A stretch of 64,000 nt of DNA from Gaiellasilicea sp035575835 (GTDB lineage Bacteria > Actinomycetota > Thermoleophilia > Gaiellales > Gaiellaceae). Shown piece after piece: positions 33,429 to 41,755 of this stretch (positions are counted from its first letter, which is position 1; every line of letters starts with the position of its first letter). The position numbers were made by a program, and so were the translations under genes. The notes under the pieces were generated by a model, which had not been told where the DNA came from, made no database searches, and worked only from the letters and a program-made list of their open reading frames with translations. The stretch covers positions 5,025 to 69,024 of the forward strand of contig DATLXM010000007.1 of NCBI GenBank assembly GCA_035575835.1, in the 5' to 3' direction.

Positions 33429-34592
33429 ATGCGCGCGGGGATCCGTGCTCTCCCGCCTGCGGCGTGGCTCCTCTTCGCCGGCACGTTTGTCAACCGCTTC
33501 GGCAGCTTCGTCGCGGTCTTCCTCGCGCTCTACCTCGTCGACGAGGGCTACTCGGCGGCGCAGGCGGGGCTCGCGATCGGTGGCTACGGCGTCGGCGCGA
33601 TCGCGGCGTCCACGCTCGGCGGGCACCTCGCCGACCGGCTCGGCCGCCGCGAGACGATCGCCGTCTCGATGTACGGCTCCGCGGCGGTGATGCTCGCCCT
33701 CTCCCAGGCGAGGACGATCTGGCTGATCGTCGCCCTCACGGTTCTTGCTGGGGCTGCCGCAGAGCTGTACCGCCCGGCCTCGGGCGCGCTTCTTGCCGAC
33801 CTCACCCCGGCAGGCCAGCGAGTCCCGGCCTTCGCCGTCTACCGGTTCGCGATCAACCTCGGCTTCGCCGCCGGCCCGGCGACCGCGGGGCTCCTCGCCG
33901 AGCGCTCCTTCTTCCTGCTCTTCCTGGGCGACGCGATCTCGTCGATCGCGTTCGGGACGTTGGCGCTGACGATGTTCCCGCGCGGCCGACCGGAGCAGCA
34001 CGTGGAGGAGCGGCGCGGCGAGCTTCTGCGCGCGCTCCGCCACGACCGCGTGTTCGTCTTCTTCCTCCTCGCCTCGTTCTGCGGGGCCCTCGTCTACATG
34101 CAGCACACCTCGACGCTGCCCCTCCAGGTGCGGGCCGACGGATTCTCGCCGGCGGTCTTCGGGGCGCTGATCTCGTTGAACGGGCTCGTGATCATCGCGA
34201 TCGAGCTGCCGCTGACCGTGCTCACGCAGCGGTTTCCCGTTCGACCCGTGCTCGCGCTCGGTCAGATTCTGACGGGGCTCGGGTTCGCTCTCATCGTCTT
34301 CGCCGACACGGTGCCGCTCCTCGCGGCCACGGTCGTCGTCTGGACGCTCGGCGAGATCATCTTCTCCCCGATCGCCTCGGCGTACGTCGCCGACGTGGCG
34401 CCCGATCATCTCCGGGGCCGCTACCAGGGCGCGTGGGGCACGAGCTTCGGTCTGGCGCTCGTCGCAGGTCCCGTTCTCGGAACGCTTCTCTACTCCGCGA
34501 GCCCGGATCTGCTCTGGATCGCCTGCGGGCTCACCGGGGTTCTCGCCGCAGCGCTCGTGCTCGCTCCGGTCAAACCTTCCAGCGCTCGGTGA
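33429..34592 (+). CDS. Major facilitator superfamily transporter (MdtH-like drug/solute exporter)
   Basis: 387 residues with 12 predicted membrane helices. The loop 2-3 motif of MFS is GGHLADRLGRRETIAVSMYG, and the repeat in the second half is the region near AYVADVAPDHLRGRYQG. RPASGALLADLTPAGQRV matches the MdtH/YfcJ-type sequence. The substrate is unknown. ATG 33429 is used; GTG 33366 in frame would lie within a palindrome and adds a polar 21-residue tail. The 3' end overlaps the convergent ahcY by 23 bases. Confidence 0.86.
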   Translation: MRAGIRALPPAAWLLFAGTFVNRFGSFVAVFLALYLVDEGYSAAQAGLAIGGYGVGAIAASTLGGHLADRLGRRETIAVSMYGSAAVMLALSQARTIWLIVALTVLAGAAAELYRPASGALLADLTPAGQRVPAFAVYRFAINLGFAAGPATAGLLAERSFFLLFLGDAISSIAFGTLALTMFPRGRPEQHVEERRGELLRALRHDRVFVFFLLASFCGALVYMQHTSTLPLQVRADGFSPAVFGALISLNGLVIIAIELPLTVLTQRFPVRPVLALGQILTGLGFALIVFADTVPLLAATVVVWTLGEIIFSPIASAYVADVAPDHLRGRYQGAWGTSFGLALVAGPVLGTLLYSASPDLLWIACGLTGVLAAALVLAPVKPSSAR

Positions 34593-35811
34593 ACTCCCGC
34601 TGCTTCGCGGTCGGCTCGCCGAGCTCGATCCCGAGGGTCGCGAGCTTCGTCCGCGCGATCTCGGCGTCGAGCTCGGCCGGGAAGCCGTGCAGGCCGGACG
34701 GCAAGCCGCCCTGAGCGAGGAGATGGGCTGAGAGCGCCTGGACGGAGAACGAGAGATCCATGATCTCGACGGGGTGCCCGTCACCGCCGGCGACGTTCGT
34801 CTGCCGCCCGTCGACGAGCACGTAGGCGCTGCCACCGCCGGGAATCGGGTGCTCGAAGACGCCGGGGCGCACCTCCTCGCCCTCTCCCAGCGTGTCGATC
34901 GCGATCTCCCGCTCGTGGTGGCCGCCGTTCGCGAGCACGACGCCGTCCTTGAGGAGCGGGACCGCGCTCGCCGGGACTGCGTCGATCGCGCCGGTCGCGG
35001 CGATCACCAGGTCGGCGTCCGGGAGCGCGTCCTCGAGCGAGGCGACGCGGTGGCCGTCCATGTGCGCCTCGAGCGCGGCCACCGGATCGACCTCGACGAC
35101 GGTGACGCGGCCGCCCTGACCTCGGGCGTACAGCGCGAGCCCCTTCCCGACCCAGCCGTAGCCGACGATGCAGAACTCGCGCCCGGCGAAGTTGAGGTTC
35201 GTCAGCCGGTCGATCGCCGCGAGCGTGGACTGGCCGGTGCCATAGCGGTTGTCGAAGAGATGCTTGCAGCGCGCGTCGTTCGCCGCGATCGCCGGGAAGA
35301 CGAGCTTGCCCGCCGCCTCCATCGCCCGGAGCCGAGCGACGCCCGTGGTCGTCTCCTCGGTCACCCCGGCCAGGCGGGCCGCAAGCTCGGGCCGGTGCTC
35401 GAGGATCCGCGCGGTCAGCTCGGCGCCGTCGTCGACGACGATTTCCGGCTCCGTGTCCGCGACCGCGAGCAGGTCGGCGTCGAACTGCTCCCGGCTCGCG
35501 TCGTGGGAGGCGTGCACCTCGATCCCGCGCGCCACGAGCGCCGCGCAGATCGAGTCCTGGGTCGAGCCCGGGTTCGAGCCAGCGGCGACCACGTGCGCGC
35601 CCGCCTCGGCGAAGAGGGTCGCGAGGTAGGCGGTCTTCGCCTCGAGGTGGACGACGACGGCGACGCGACGGCCGCGTAGCGATCCGTCGGCGAGGCGCGT
35701 CCGCGCCAGCCGGTTGAGGACGGGGGAGTGCTTCGCGACCCAGCGGATCCGTTGCTCACCGGCGCCGGCGAGTGAGGGATCGGCGATCCGGGAACGGGCG
35801 GCGGCGTCCAC
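34570..35811 (-). CDS. ahcY: Adenosylhomocysteinase
   Basis: 413 residues. It hydrolyses S-adenosylhomocysteine to adenosine and homocysteine using bound NAD. FDNRYGTGQSTLAAIDRLTN and the dinucleotide loop CIVGYGWVGKGLAL are visible, as are VTEETTTGVARL and the C-terminal NGGHHEREIAID region. It is in the shorter archaeal/thermophile-like class (no 40-residue insertion). It removes the product of SAM-dependent methylations, such as those of the CheR and methyltransferase genes here. GTG 35811 is used. Confidence 0.92.
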   Translation of the reverse strand: MDAAARSRIADPSLAGAGEQRIRWVAKHSPVLNRLARTRLADGSLRGRRVAVVVHLEAKTAYLATLFAEAGAHVVAAGSNPGSTQDSICAALVARGIEVHASHDASREQFDADLLAVADTEPEIVVDDGAELTARILEHRPELAARLAGVTEETTTGVARLRAMEAAGKLVFPAIAANDARCKHLFDNRYGTGQSTLAAIDRLTNLNFAGREFCIVGYGWVGKGLALYARGQGGRVTVVEVDPVAALEAHMDGHRVASLEDALPDADLVIAATGAIDAVPASAVPLLKDGVVLANGGHHEREIAIDTLGEGEEVRPGVFEHPIPGGGSAYVLVDGRQTNVAGGDGHPVEIMDLSFSVQALSAHLLAQGGLPSGLHGFPAELDAEIARTKLATLGIELGEPTAKQREFTERWKV

Positions 35812-35820
35812 CGGCGCAGC

Positions 35821-36618
35821 CTAGTCCGCCGATGAGGCGTGATCTCGGACGAGCCGCTCGATCTCGGCGACGACGCGATCGGCGTGCGGGCGGAGTTGAG
35901 GCAGGAGGTCGTCCCAACGTTCCTCCTCGGCGCCCAGATAGATCGCGCGTGCCCGAGCGAGCGCCGGCCGCTGCTCCGCGGGGAGCCTGGCCAGGGCCCA
36001 GTCGGCGGCCCCGTCCTTCGAGCGGATCTCGCCGGTGGCGACGGTGCTCCAGATCCGGGCCAGCGTCAGGATCACGTTGCGGGTGTCGTCGTCGAGGTCG
36101 CCGACCAGTTGGTCGAGGTCGCCGACGTTCGCACGGACGAGATCTCCGGGAGGGATCGGGTCGAAGACCTCGCGCGGAGGCGGACCGAGCACAGGCGTGT
36201 CCGCGAGCAGGACCATCGTGAGGAGCGCCGCGAGATCGGGATTCGTCGTCGTCGGCCAGGGCTCGACGTCACCGCTCTCGAACTCCGCGCGCAGCCAGTC
36301 CCCGTACTGGAAGTCGAAGCGCGGCGGGTAGCGCCACGGCCTCACCTCGGACTGGACGACGATCGTCAGCTCGAGACGCCGCCACCGTCCTTCGGGGGTG
36401 CGGCGTCCCGAGATGCCGAGGAGACGCTCGACGAGGAGCTCCTTCTCCGGGCGCGTGGTCCGGCGCGTCGTGACGGCGAGCACGTCGAGGTCGCTCTGCT
36501 CCTGGAGGCCGCCGAGTACGGCCGAGCCGAGCAGGTAGGCGCCGACGAGGTTCGTCCCGAGGACGTCGCGGATCAGGCTGCGGAGCCGATCCAGCTGCTG
36601 CTCGTCGGAGTCGTTCAT
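35821..36618 (-). CDS. AadA-like nucleotidyltransferase (streptomycin 3''-adenylyltransferase family)
   Basis: 265 residues. The nucleotidyltransferase site is AYLLGSAVLGGLQEQSDLDVLAV with Asp pair D-L-D. The C-terminal helical domain (DUF4111) has NVILTLARIWSTVATGEI and ADWALARLPAEQRPALARAR, the pattern of AadA/ANT(3'')-type enzymes. Chromosomal members of this family do not necessarily confer resistance, so an intrinsic or other role is possible. It ends nine bases from the ahcY start on the same strand. Confidence 0.85.
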   Translation of the reverse strand: MNDSDEQQLDRLRSLIRDVLGTNLVGAYLLGSAVLGGLQEQSDLDVLAVTTRRTTRPEKELLVERLLGISGRRTPEGRWRRLELTIVVQSEVRPWRYPPRFDFQYGDWLRAEFESGDVEPWPTTTNPDLAALLTMVLLADTPVLGPPPREVFDPIPPGDLVRANVGDLDQLVGDLDDDTRNVILTLARIWSTVATGEIRSKDGAADWALARLPAEQRPALARARAIYLGAEEERWDDLLPQLRPHADRVVAEIERLVRDHASSAD

Positions 36619-36649
36619 CGCGAGCGCATGATGCCGGGTCGGTGCGATT

Positions 36650-36704
36650 GCTCCCGCGCGCAGGTCGCCCTGCGCGCGGGAGCCAAGCTCAAATCGTTTG
36701 AGCT
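36650..36704 (-). terminator. Two hairpins after the DEAD-box helicase gene
   Basis: An 8-bp hairpin (AGCTCAAA/TTTGAGCT with loop TCG, 36686-36704) overlaps the helicase stop. It is followed in the direction of transcription by a perfect 15-bp GC hairpin (36650-36664 with 36669-36683, loop TCGC). There is no T-run, so rho-dependent or structural 3'-end protection are options. Confidence 0.5.
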
Positions 36705-37893
36705 AGATCTTGCGGCGAGGCCGCGACGGACCCCACTTGGAGTTGCGGCGCTTCGACGCGTAGACGAGGCGCGGCGGGGCGACCTTCATCCCGTCGCTCG
36801 CGTACTCCTCGCTCTGGCCCAGCATCCGGGCGACGTGGCTGACCTCCGCCTGCTGGTCGGGGAGCACGAACGTGATCCCGGTGCCGCTGCGGCCGGCGCG
36901 GCCGGTGCGCCCGACGCGGTGGACGTAGCCCTTGTTGTCCTCCGGCGGATCGAAGTTGATCACGTGGGTGATGTCGTCGAGGTCGAGGCCGCGTGCGGCG
37001 ACGTCGGTGGCGACGAGCGTGGACACGGCACCCTTCTCGAAGCGGGAGAGCGCGCGCTCGCGGGAGCCCTGCGTCATGTCGCCGTGCATGGCGACCGCCG
37101 TGACGTCGTAGCGGGCGAGCTTCTGGACGAGCCGGTCGGCACCGCGCTTGGTGCGGACGAAGACGAGCGCGAGGCCGCGCTCCTCCCCGAGCAGCTCGGC
37201 GAGCTTCTCGACCTTGTTGTCCATCGTGACCGAGACGAACTTGTGCTCGACCTCACCCTGTTCGTGCTCCGGCGGCAGGGTGCCCTCGTGGCGCGCGGCG
37301 TTCGTCGTGTACGCGTGGGCGAGTTCGCCGACCTTGCCGTCGAGCGTGGCCGAGAAGAACATCGTCTGGCGCTCGCGGGGAAGGCGGTTGACGATCCGGT
37401 CGACCTGCGGCTGGAAGCCCATGTCGAGCATCCGGTCGGCCTCGTCGAGGACGAGGAAGCGAACCTGGTCGAGCTTGACGAGCCTGCGCTCGATCAGATC
37501 CTGGAGCCGGCCCGGGGTGGCGACGAGGATGTGCGCCTCCTTGGCCTTCTTGGCCTGGGCCGGGATCGAGATCCCGCCGTAGACCGCGGCGACCTTGAGG
37601 CCGCGGGCCGGGGCGATCATCTCGAGCGCCTCGGCGACCTGGGCGGCGAGCTCGCGAGTCGGGACGAGGATCAGCGCCGAGGGGCGCGGGTCGTCGGCCT
37701 CGAGGTGCTCGACGATCGGGATCGCGAACGCGAGTGTCTTCCCCGAGCCCGTCGGCGACTTCGCGAGCACGTCGCGGCCGTCGAGGAGGTCGGGGAGGAC
37801 GAGAGTCTGGATGCGGAACGGCGCGTGGATGTCCCGCTCGGCGAGAGCCTGCGCGACAGGCGCCGACACGCCCAGCTCGTGGAAAGACTGCAT
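36703..37893 (-). CDS. DEAD-box RNA helicase
   Basis: 396 residues. Motifs are complete: Q motif PFRIQTLVLP, I SPTGSGKT, Ia PTRELAAQV, II LDEADRMLDMG, III FSATLDG, V ATDVAARGLDLD and VI HRVGRTGRAG. A short basic C-terminus (SKRRNSKWGPSRPRRKI) is typical of RNA-binding tails. Start ATG 37893 is fixed by AAGGAG nine bases upstream; the frame stays open further back but lies in the 5' untranslated region. It is probably involved in ribosome assembly or cold response. Confidence 0.93.
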   Translation of the reverse strand: MQSFHELGVSAPVAQALAERDIHAPFRIQTLVLPDLLDGRDVLAKSPTGSGKTLAFAIPIVEHLEADDPRPSALILVPTRELAAQVAEALEMIAPARGLKVAAVYGGISIPAQAKKAKEAHILVATPGRLQDLIERRLVKLDQVRFLVLDEADRMLDMGFQPQVDRIVNRLPRERQTMFFSATLDGKVGELAHAYTTNAARHEGTLPPEHEQGEVEHKFVSVTMDNKVEKLAELLGEERGLALVFVRTKRGADRLVQKLARYDVTAVAMHGDMTQGSRERALSRFEKGAVSTLVATDVAARGLDLDDITHVINFDPPEDNKGYVHRVGRTGRAGRSGTGITFVLPDQQAEVSHVARMLGQSEEYASDGMKVAPPRLVYASKRRNSKWGPSRPRRKI

Positions 37894-38013
37894 TAAGTTG
37901 TCTCCTTCGTTGTCAGTCGAGACTTGCCTACCTCGACTGCCCGCCTGAATCTGTGTGCGGAAAGAACCGAAGGAGCCAAATCTCACAGGACGGAATCCCC
38001 ATCCTTCCCTTTC

Positions 38014-38019
38014 AGGGTA
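38014..38019 (-). promoter_or_regulatory. -10 box for the DEAD-box helicase gene
   Basis: TACCCT (- strand) would give a leader of about 114 bases. Within it CTCCTTCG (+ coordinates 37968-37975) is exactly complementary to the Shine-Dalgarno region CGAAGGAG (+ coordinates 37902-37909). Confidence 0.4.
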
Positions 38020-38159
38020 GCAGCAGGTCTTGACGTTAGGCTCTCATCGCGTGCCCCGCACACTTCCCGAGAGGTTCCTGGCGCGCCGCTCGCGGTGCGT
38101 AGGCCGGTGGAACAGTACGGCGGTACGGGCCGCCGGCTGGAGCGACGCGAGCGGCGCGA

Positions 38160-38201
38160 GGCTGCGCCGGAGGCCGGCTTCGCCGGCTGGGAGGCGCAGC
38201 C
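38160..38201 (+). promoter_or_regulatory. Large hairpin just before the aminotransferase ribosome-binding site
   Basis: The outer stem GGCTGCGCC/GGCGCAGCC (9 bp) encloses the inner stem GCCGGC/GCCGGC with a TTC loop. It ends four bases before AGGAG (38206-38210). It could control access to the ribosome-binding site or end transcription early. Confidence 0.45.
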
Positions 38202-38217
38202 GGCCAGGAGCCTCTCG

Positions 38218-39282
38218 GTGATCTCGTTTGCCAGAGGTGCCCCGGCGCCCGAGTGCCTCGCCGTCGAGCTGATCGCCGACTGCGCCCGTGCGGCCGTCGA
38301 GGCGGATCCGACGGTGCTCGCGTACGGGCCGGGCGGTGGCTACCCGCCACTCCGGGAATGGCTGGCGGCGCGGCACGGGGTGGAGCCGGGCCGGATCGTG
38401 CTCACGAGCGGCGGGCTCCAGGGGATCGCGTTCTGGTTCGAAGAGGTGCTCGCGGAGCGGCCGGGACGGGTTCTCGTCGAGGCGCCCACCTACGACCGGC
38501 CGCTGAAGCAGCTCGCGCGGCTCGGCGCCGAGGTGGCTGCGCTGCCGATGGACGACGAGGGGCTCGACCCGGAGGCGCTCGAGCGCGAGCTCGCCGCGGG
38601 TGGCGTCAGCTTCCTCTACACGATCCCGACCTTCCAGAACCCGAGCGGCCGAACGCTTTCGACCGAGCGCCGCCGACGGCTCGTCGAGCTCGCGACCGCG
38701 CACGGCGTGCCGGTGCTGGAGGACGACCCCTACGGGCTCGTTCGCTACGAGGGTGAGGCCCCGCCCTCGCTGCACGAGCTCGAGGGCGGCGAGCTCGTCA
38801 CGTATGCGTCGTCGTTCTCGAAGACGGTCGCCCCGGGAATCCGCGTCGGCTGGTTCGTCCTCCCGGCAGGGCTCGCGGCCCGGATCGAGGCGCGGGCGGT
38901 GGAGACCTACATCTCGCCGCCCTTTCTGACCGAGGCGACGGTGTACGAGCTCGCCCGGCGCGAGGCCTTCGAGCCGAACGTGGAGCGGATCCGCGGGCTC
39001 CTCAGGACGCGCCGTGACGCGATGCTCGGCGCGCTCGAACGCGACCTCTCGGGGAGCGCGAGCTGGAGCAGGCCCGAGGGCGGCTACTTCCTCTGGGTCG
39101 ACCTACCCGCCGACGCCGGAGAGCTGCTGACGCGGTCGGAGGCGGCAGGCGTCACCTTCGTCAAGGGCGCCGACTTCTACCCCGCCGGTGCCGGCGGCGC
39201 CCAGGCCGCCCGCCTCGCCTTCAGCTACGCGTCGCCCTCGGAGATCGACGAGGGCATCTCCGTGCTGGCCTCGCTCCTGTAG
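38218..39282 (+). CDS. Fold-type I PLP aminotransferase (MocR/LysN-like)
   Basis: 354 residues. Visible: SFARGAPAPECLAVELI, YGPGGGYPPLREWLAAR, LTSGGLQGIAFW, TIPTFQNPSGRTLS, EDDPYGLVRYEG and the PLP lysine SSFSKTVAPGIRVGW. This is the aminotransferase class I/II group of MocR C-terminal domains and 2-aminoadipate/aromatic transaminases, without an N-terminal GntR domain. GTG 38218 is chosen because AGGAG precedes it by eight bases and the family sequence begins there. The last 58 bases overlap the convergent LapA-domain gene. Confidence 0.85.
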   Translation: MISFARGAPAPECLAVELIADCARAAVEADPTVLAYGPGGGYPPLREWLAARHGVEPGRIVLTSGGLQGIAFWFEEVLAERPGRVLVEAPTYDRPLKQLARLGAEVAALPMDDEGLDPEALERELAAGGVSFLYTIPTFQNPSGRTLSTERRRRLVELATAHGVPVLEDDPYGLVRYEGEAPPSLHELEGGELVTYASSFSKTVAPGIRVGWFVLPAGLAARIEARAVETYISPPFLTEATVYELARREAFEPNVERIRGLLRTRRDAMLGALERDLSGSASWSRPEGGYFLWVDLPADAGELLTRSEAAGVTFVKGADFYPAGAGGAQAARLAFSYASPSEIDEGISVLASLL

Positions 39283-39524
39283 TCCCGCCGCCGGCGGTGG
39301 AGCTGCGACAGGAGCACGCCTCCGAGGAGGCCGGCGAGCAGCGAGAGCAGGATCACCCAGATCAGGGAGGTGGTCGCGCTGCCGAAGACGAAGTCGACCC
39401 GGGCCTGCTCGTCGTTCCCGACCACGAAGGCGATCAGGTACGCCACGATCAGGATGAGGACGGCGAGCGTGATCCAGAGGCGCGGTTGCCAGGTGCGCTG
39501 GAATTGCTGCTCGCGATCTTCCAC
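39225..39524 (-). CDS. LapA-domain small membrane protein
   Basis: 99 residues, two membrane helices (about 17-36 and 52-73): LWITLAVLILIVAYLIAFVV and LIWVILLSLLAGLLGGVLLS. Between them VGNDEQARVDFVFGSATTSL is the LapA/YciM-partner signature (V-x-F-x-F-G). The polar tail RRRRDYRSE is cytoplasmic. In other bacteria LapA works with LapB in envelope control; here the role is unknown. Confidence 0.82.
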   Translation of the reverse strand: MEDREQQFQRTWQPRLWITLAVLILIVAYLIAFVVGNDEQARVDFVFGSATTSLIWVILLSLLAGLLGGVLLSQLHRRRRDYRSEASTEMPSSISEGDA

Positions 39525-39533
39525 GGGCGGAGT

Positions 39534-39716
39534 CTAGGCGGCGGCGGGAGCGAACACGGGGGCGGCGCGGGCGACGAGCCGCGGCTGCAGCGGCGGCGTC
39601 AGGACGCCTGCACTCGCGCGGCGGAAAGTGGGGCACGGATTGTCCCCCGGGAGCGCGCAAAGACCAGCTCGGCGGAAGTAGCAGTCACTGCAGGTTGAAT
39701 CGGATCGTTTGCTCAT
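39534..39716 (-). CDS. Small Cys-rich protein (60 residues)
   Basis: Starts MSKRSDSTCSDCYFRRAGLC and continues ALPGDNPCPTFRRA. Four Cys in the pattern C-x2-C-x7-C-x7-C suggest one zinc or iron-sulfur site. A purine-rich GAGGGG precedes the ATG. The motif C-x2-C-x-F-R-R...L-C-A-L...P-C-P-T-F-R is familiar from short actinobacterial proteins of unknown role. The rest is a Pro/Ala-rich tail. About 135 bases without a gene separate it from the PDZ-Lon gene; nothing is visible in them beyond AT-richer promoter-like sequence. Confidence 0.65.
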   Translation of the reverse strand: MSKRSDSTCSDCYFRRAGLCALPGDNPCPTFRRASAGVLTPPLQPRLVARAAPVFAPAAA

Positions 39717-39851
39717 CGCCCCTCTTGGTCGAGTCGTGTCCCCCTCCGGACATCGGCCATTGTTGCCGTGTCCGGGCGGGTCGGCAACCCCCGTGTTCAC
39801 GAAAACGACGCAATTTCCGGCCCATTCCAATCTGTCGAAATCTCACGCTAG

Positions 39852-40856
39852 TTAACGCTTTTCCGGCAATGTTGCCAACTCGCGCAACGCTTGTTGAAAA
39901 CTCTCGACCGCGATGATCCGCAGCCCATTGGCGTTGCGCTTCGCCTCCTCGGCGTTATCCCCAGCGGGGACGAGGAAGACGTCGACACCGGCGTCCCGCG
40001 CGCCGAGCGTCTTCTGCTTGATCCCTCCGATCGGGCCGACGTCGCCGTCGAGCTCGATCTCGCCCGTGACGGCCACCTTGTAGCCCCTGTCGACGTCGCG
40101 ACCGAGCTCTTCGAGCACGTCGAGCGCGAAGGCGAGCCCCGCGGAAGGGCCGCCGACGCCGCCGAGATCGATCTCGACGTCGAGCGGGAGCTCGATCCGC
40201 GCAAACTGCTCGACCTGGATCCCGACGATCGCGCGGCCGGCCTCGTCGGGCGACTCGATCGTCTTCACCCGCTCGTTTCTGAGCGCGCCGCCCGCCCGGA
40301 TCCGGAGCTGGACGACGGCCCCGGGCTTCTTCGCGCCGATCAGCCTGCGCAGGTCTCCGGGAGTCTTCACCGGCTTGCCGTCGACCCCCACGATCACGTC
40401 GGTCGGCTGCAGCTTCCCGGCGGCCGGCGCGTCGCCCGCGACGGCGACGACGAGAGCGCCTTCGGGGTCGGCGCGGACGTCGAGCCCCTGTTCACGCAGC
40501 GCGACCGCCGCCGCGACCTCCTGCGACCGATCCATCTGGCGGAGGTTCTGGCGGCGGCGCTCCTCGAAGTTCGATCCGGGCGGGACGATCGCGTGTGCCG
40601 GCACCAACTCGGCCCCGTCGGGGCGGAGCGGCGCGATCAGCTCCTCGAGCAGCGACGCCTTCCGGACGATCACGTCGACGTAGAAGATTCCGCCGTCGTC
40701 GTTCGGGGGCTTCTCGCCCTCGACCTTGACCTTGGCCGCGAGTGGCTTGGCCCCGTCCGGCAGGATCAGATAGCTGTTCGAGGGGAGGAAGAAGGCGAAC
40801 GCGATCGCGAGCGCGGCGAGGGCCAGCCCGGCCGAAACGGCGCGGCCCGGGCTCAC
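39852..40856 (-). CDS. Membrane-anchored PDZ and Lon-type (S16) protease, YlbL-like
   Basis: 334 residues. One N-terminal membrane helix (about 8-26) is followed by a PDZ domain (about 125-210, LQPTDVIVGVDGKPVKTPGD). The Lon proteolytic domain has the Ser-Lys dyad: Ser in GGVGGPSAGLAFALD and Lys in IGGIKQKTLGA. No ATPase domain is present. The YlbL/SdrC family is secreted-side proteases in Gram-positives. GTG 40856 overlaps the SDR stop by four bases. Confidence 0.9.
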   Translation of the reverse strand: MSPGRAVSAGLALAALAIAFAFFLPSNSYLILPDGAKPLAAKVKVEGEKPPNDDGGIFYVDVIVRKASLLEELIAPLRPDGAELVPAHAIVPPGSNFEERRRQNLRQMDRSQEVAAAVALREQGLDVRADPEGALVVAVAGDAPAAGKLQPTDVIVGVDGKPVKTPGDLRRLIGAKKPGAVVQLRIRAGGALRNERVKTIESPDEAGRAIVGIQVEQFARIELPLDVEIDLGGVGGPSAGLAFALDVLEELGRDVDRGYKVAVTGEIELDGDVGPIGGIKQKTLGARDAGVDVFLVPAGDNAEEAKRNANGLRIIAVESFQQALRELATLPEKR

Positions 40857-41641
40857 AGGAGGCCCCGGGTCAGACCGCCGTCGACGACGATCGTGGTGCC
40901 GGTGACGTACGCCGCCTGGTCGGAGGCGAGGAAGCAGACGACGTCACCCAACTCCTTTGCCGTCCCGAGCCGTCTGAGCGGGATCGCCGCGAGATCGGCG
41001 GCACTCGGCCCGGCGTCGCCGTAGACCTCCCGCATCCGGGCGGTGTCGATCCGGCCGGGGGCGACCGCGTTCACGGTCACCCCGGTCGGCCCGAGCTCCC
41101 GGGCGAGCGACTTGAGCCAGCCCGTGAGGCCGGGGCGGACGGCGTTCGAGAGAGCGAGGCCGTCGACCGGCTCCTTGACCGCGCTCGAGGTGATCGCGAT
41201 CACGCGGCCGCGACCGCTCGCCTCGAGGTGGGGTCGGCAGAGCCGGACGAGGCGAACCGCGGAGAGCAGCAGCAGCGCGACCGCCTCCTCGACCTGCTCG
41301 TCGGTCACGTCGACGGCGCACACACGCGGCGGGCCGCCGCTGTTCAGGACGAGGACGTCGATCCCCCCGAAGCGCCCGAGCGTCTCCGCCACGAGCCGCT
41401 CCAGGTCTTCCGCTCTGGCGGCGTCGCCCGGGACCGCGAGGGCTCCGAGCCGCTCGGCCTGTCGCTCCAGCGCGTTACGGCCGCGAGCCAGCAGGGCCAC
41501 GTTGGCGCCCTCGCCGGCGAGAGCCTCGGCACACGCGAGCCCGATCCCGGCTGAGGCGCCGCCGACGATCGCGGTCCGGCCCTTCAGGCCGAGATCCAGA
41601 TCACCACCCCCACGAGGAGGAGCCAGGAGAAGAGAGGCCAC
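40853..41641 (-). CDS. Short-chain dehydrogenase/reductase (FabG-like)
   Basis: 262 residues from GTG 41641. The cofactor loop is VGGASAGIGLACAEAL, the NSGG strand is VLVLNSGGPP, and the catalytic set is S in ITSSAVKEP with the expected Tyr/Lys helix atypical: the usual YxxxK is read as L-S-N-A-V, so the Tyr and Lys appear replaced. The end VTGTTIVVDGGLTRGLL is standard. The family N-terminus would begin at CTG 41599 (MDLGLKGRTAIV), which has a G-rich sequence before it; GTG 41641 and 41668 are the canonical options. The altered catalytic pair makes the reaction uncertain. Confidence 0.8.
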   Translation of the reverse strand: MASLLLAPPRGGGDLDLGLKGRTAIVGGASAGIGLACAEALAGEGANVALLARGRNALERQAERLGALAVPGDAARAEDLERLVAETLGRFGGIDVLVLNSGGPPRVCAVDVTDEQVEEAVALLLLSAVRLVRLCRPHLEASGRGRVIAITSSAVKEPVDGLALSNAVRPGLTGWLKSLARELGPTGVTVNAVAPGRIDTARMREVYGDAGPSAADLAAIPLRRLGTAKELGDVVCFLASDQAAYVTGTTIVVDGGLTRGLL

Positions 41642-41730
41642 TCGAGTTGCGATTCGTCCTTGACGCACCAGCAGTCGGCGCAGACGCCGCGGCCGCAGTG
41701 TGGGCAGAGTGAGCTTGGGGCGCGGCGCAG
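41584..41730 (-). CDS. Small zinc-ribbon membrane protein, start uncertain
   Basis: 48 residues if CTG 41730 is the start: RRAPSSLCPHCGRGVCADCW, then CVKDESQLEWPLFSW and the helix LLLVGVVIWISA. The CPHC...CADCWC knuckles and one C-terminal membrane span make a convincing small protein. The frame has no ATG, GTG or TTG after the mdh stop. It lies between mdh and the SDR gene in the same operon and overlaps the possible SDR start by 16 bases. Confidence 0.5.
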   Translation of the reverse strand: MRRAPSSLCPHCGRGVCADCWCVKDESQLEWPLFSWLLLVGVVIWISA

Positions 41731-41755
41731 CCTGAGCGCCGCACGGCTCCGGCGC

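Noticed and set aside
35821..36618. Acquired streptomycin-resistance gene
   Set aside because: Base composition and codon use match the neighbours, no integron or transposon parts are present, and it sits nine bases from ahcY as in a native operon.
36703..37986. N-terminal extension of the DEAD-box helicase to 37986
   Set aside because: The extra 31 residues have no helicase homology and the standard start at 37893 has a near-ideal Shine-Dalgarno.
38030..38221. Small + strand frame 38030-38221
   Set aside because: Arg-rich, no start signal, and occupied by the hairpin before the aminotransferase; typical GC-rich shadow.
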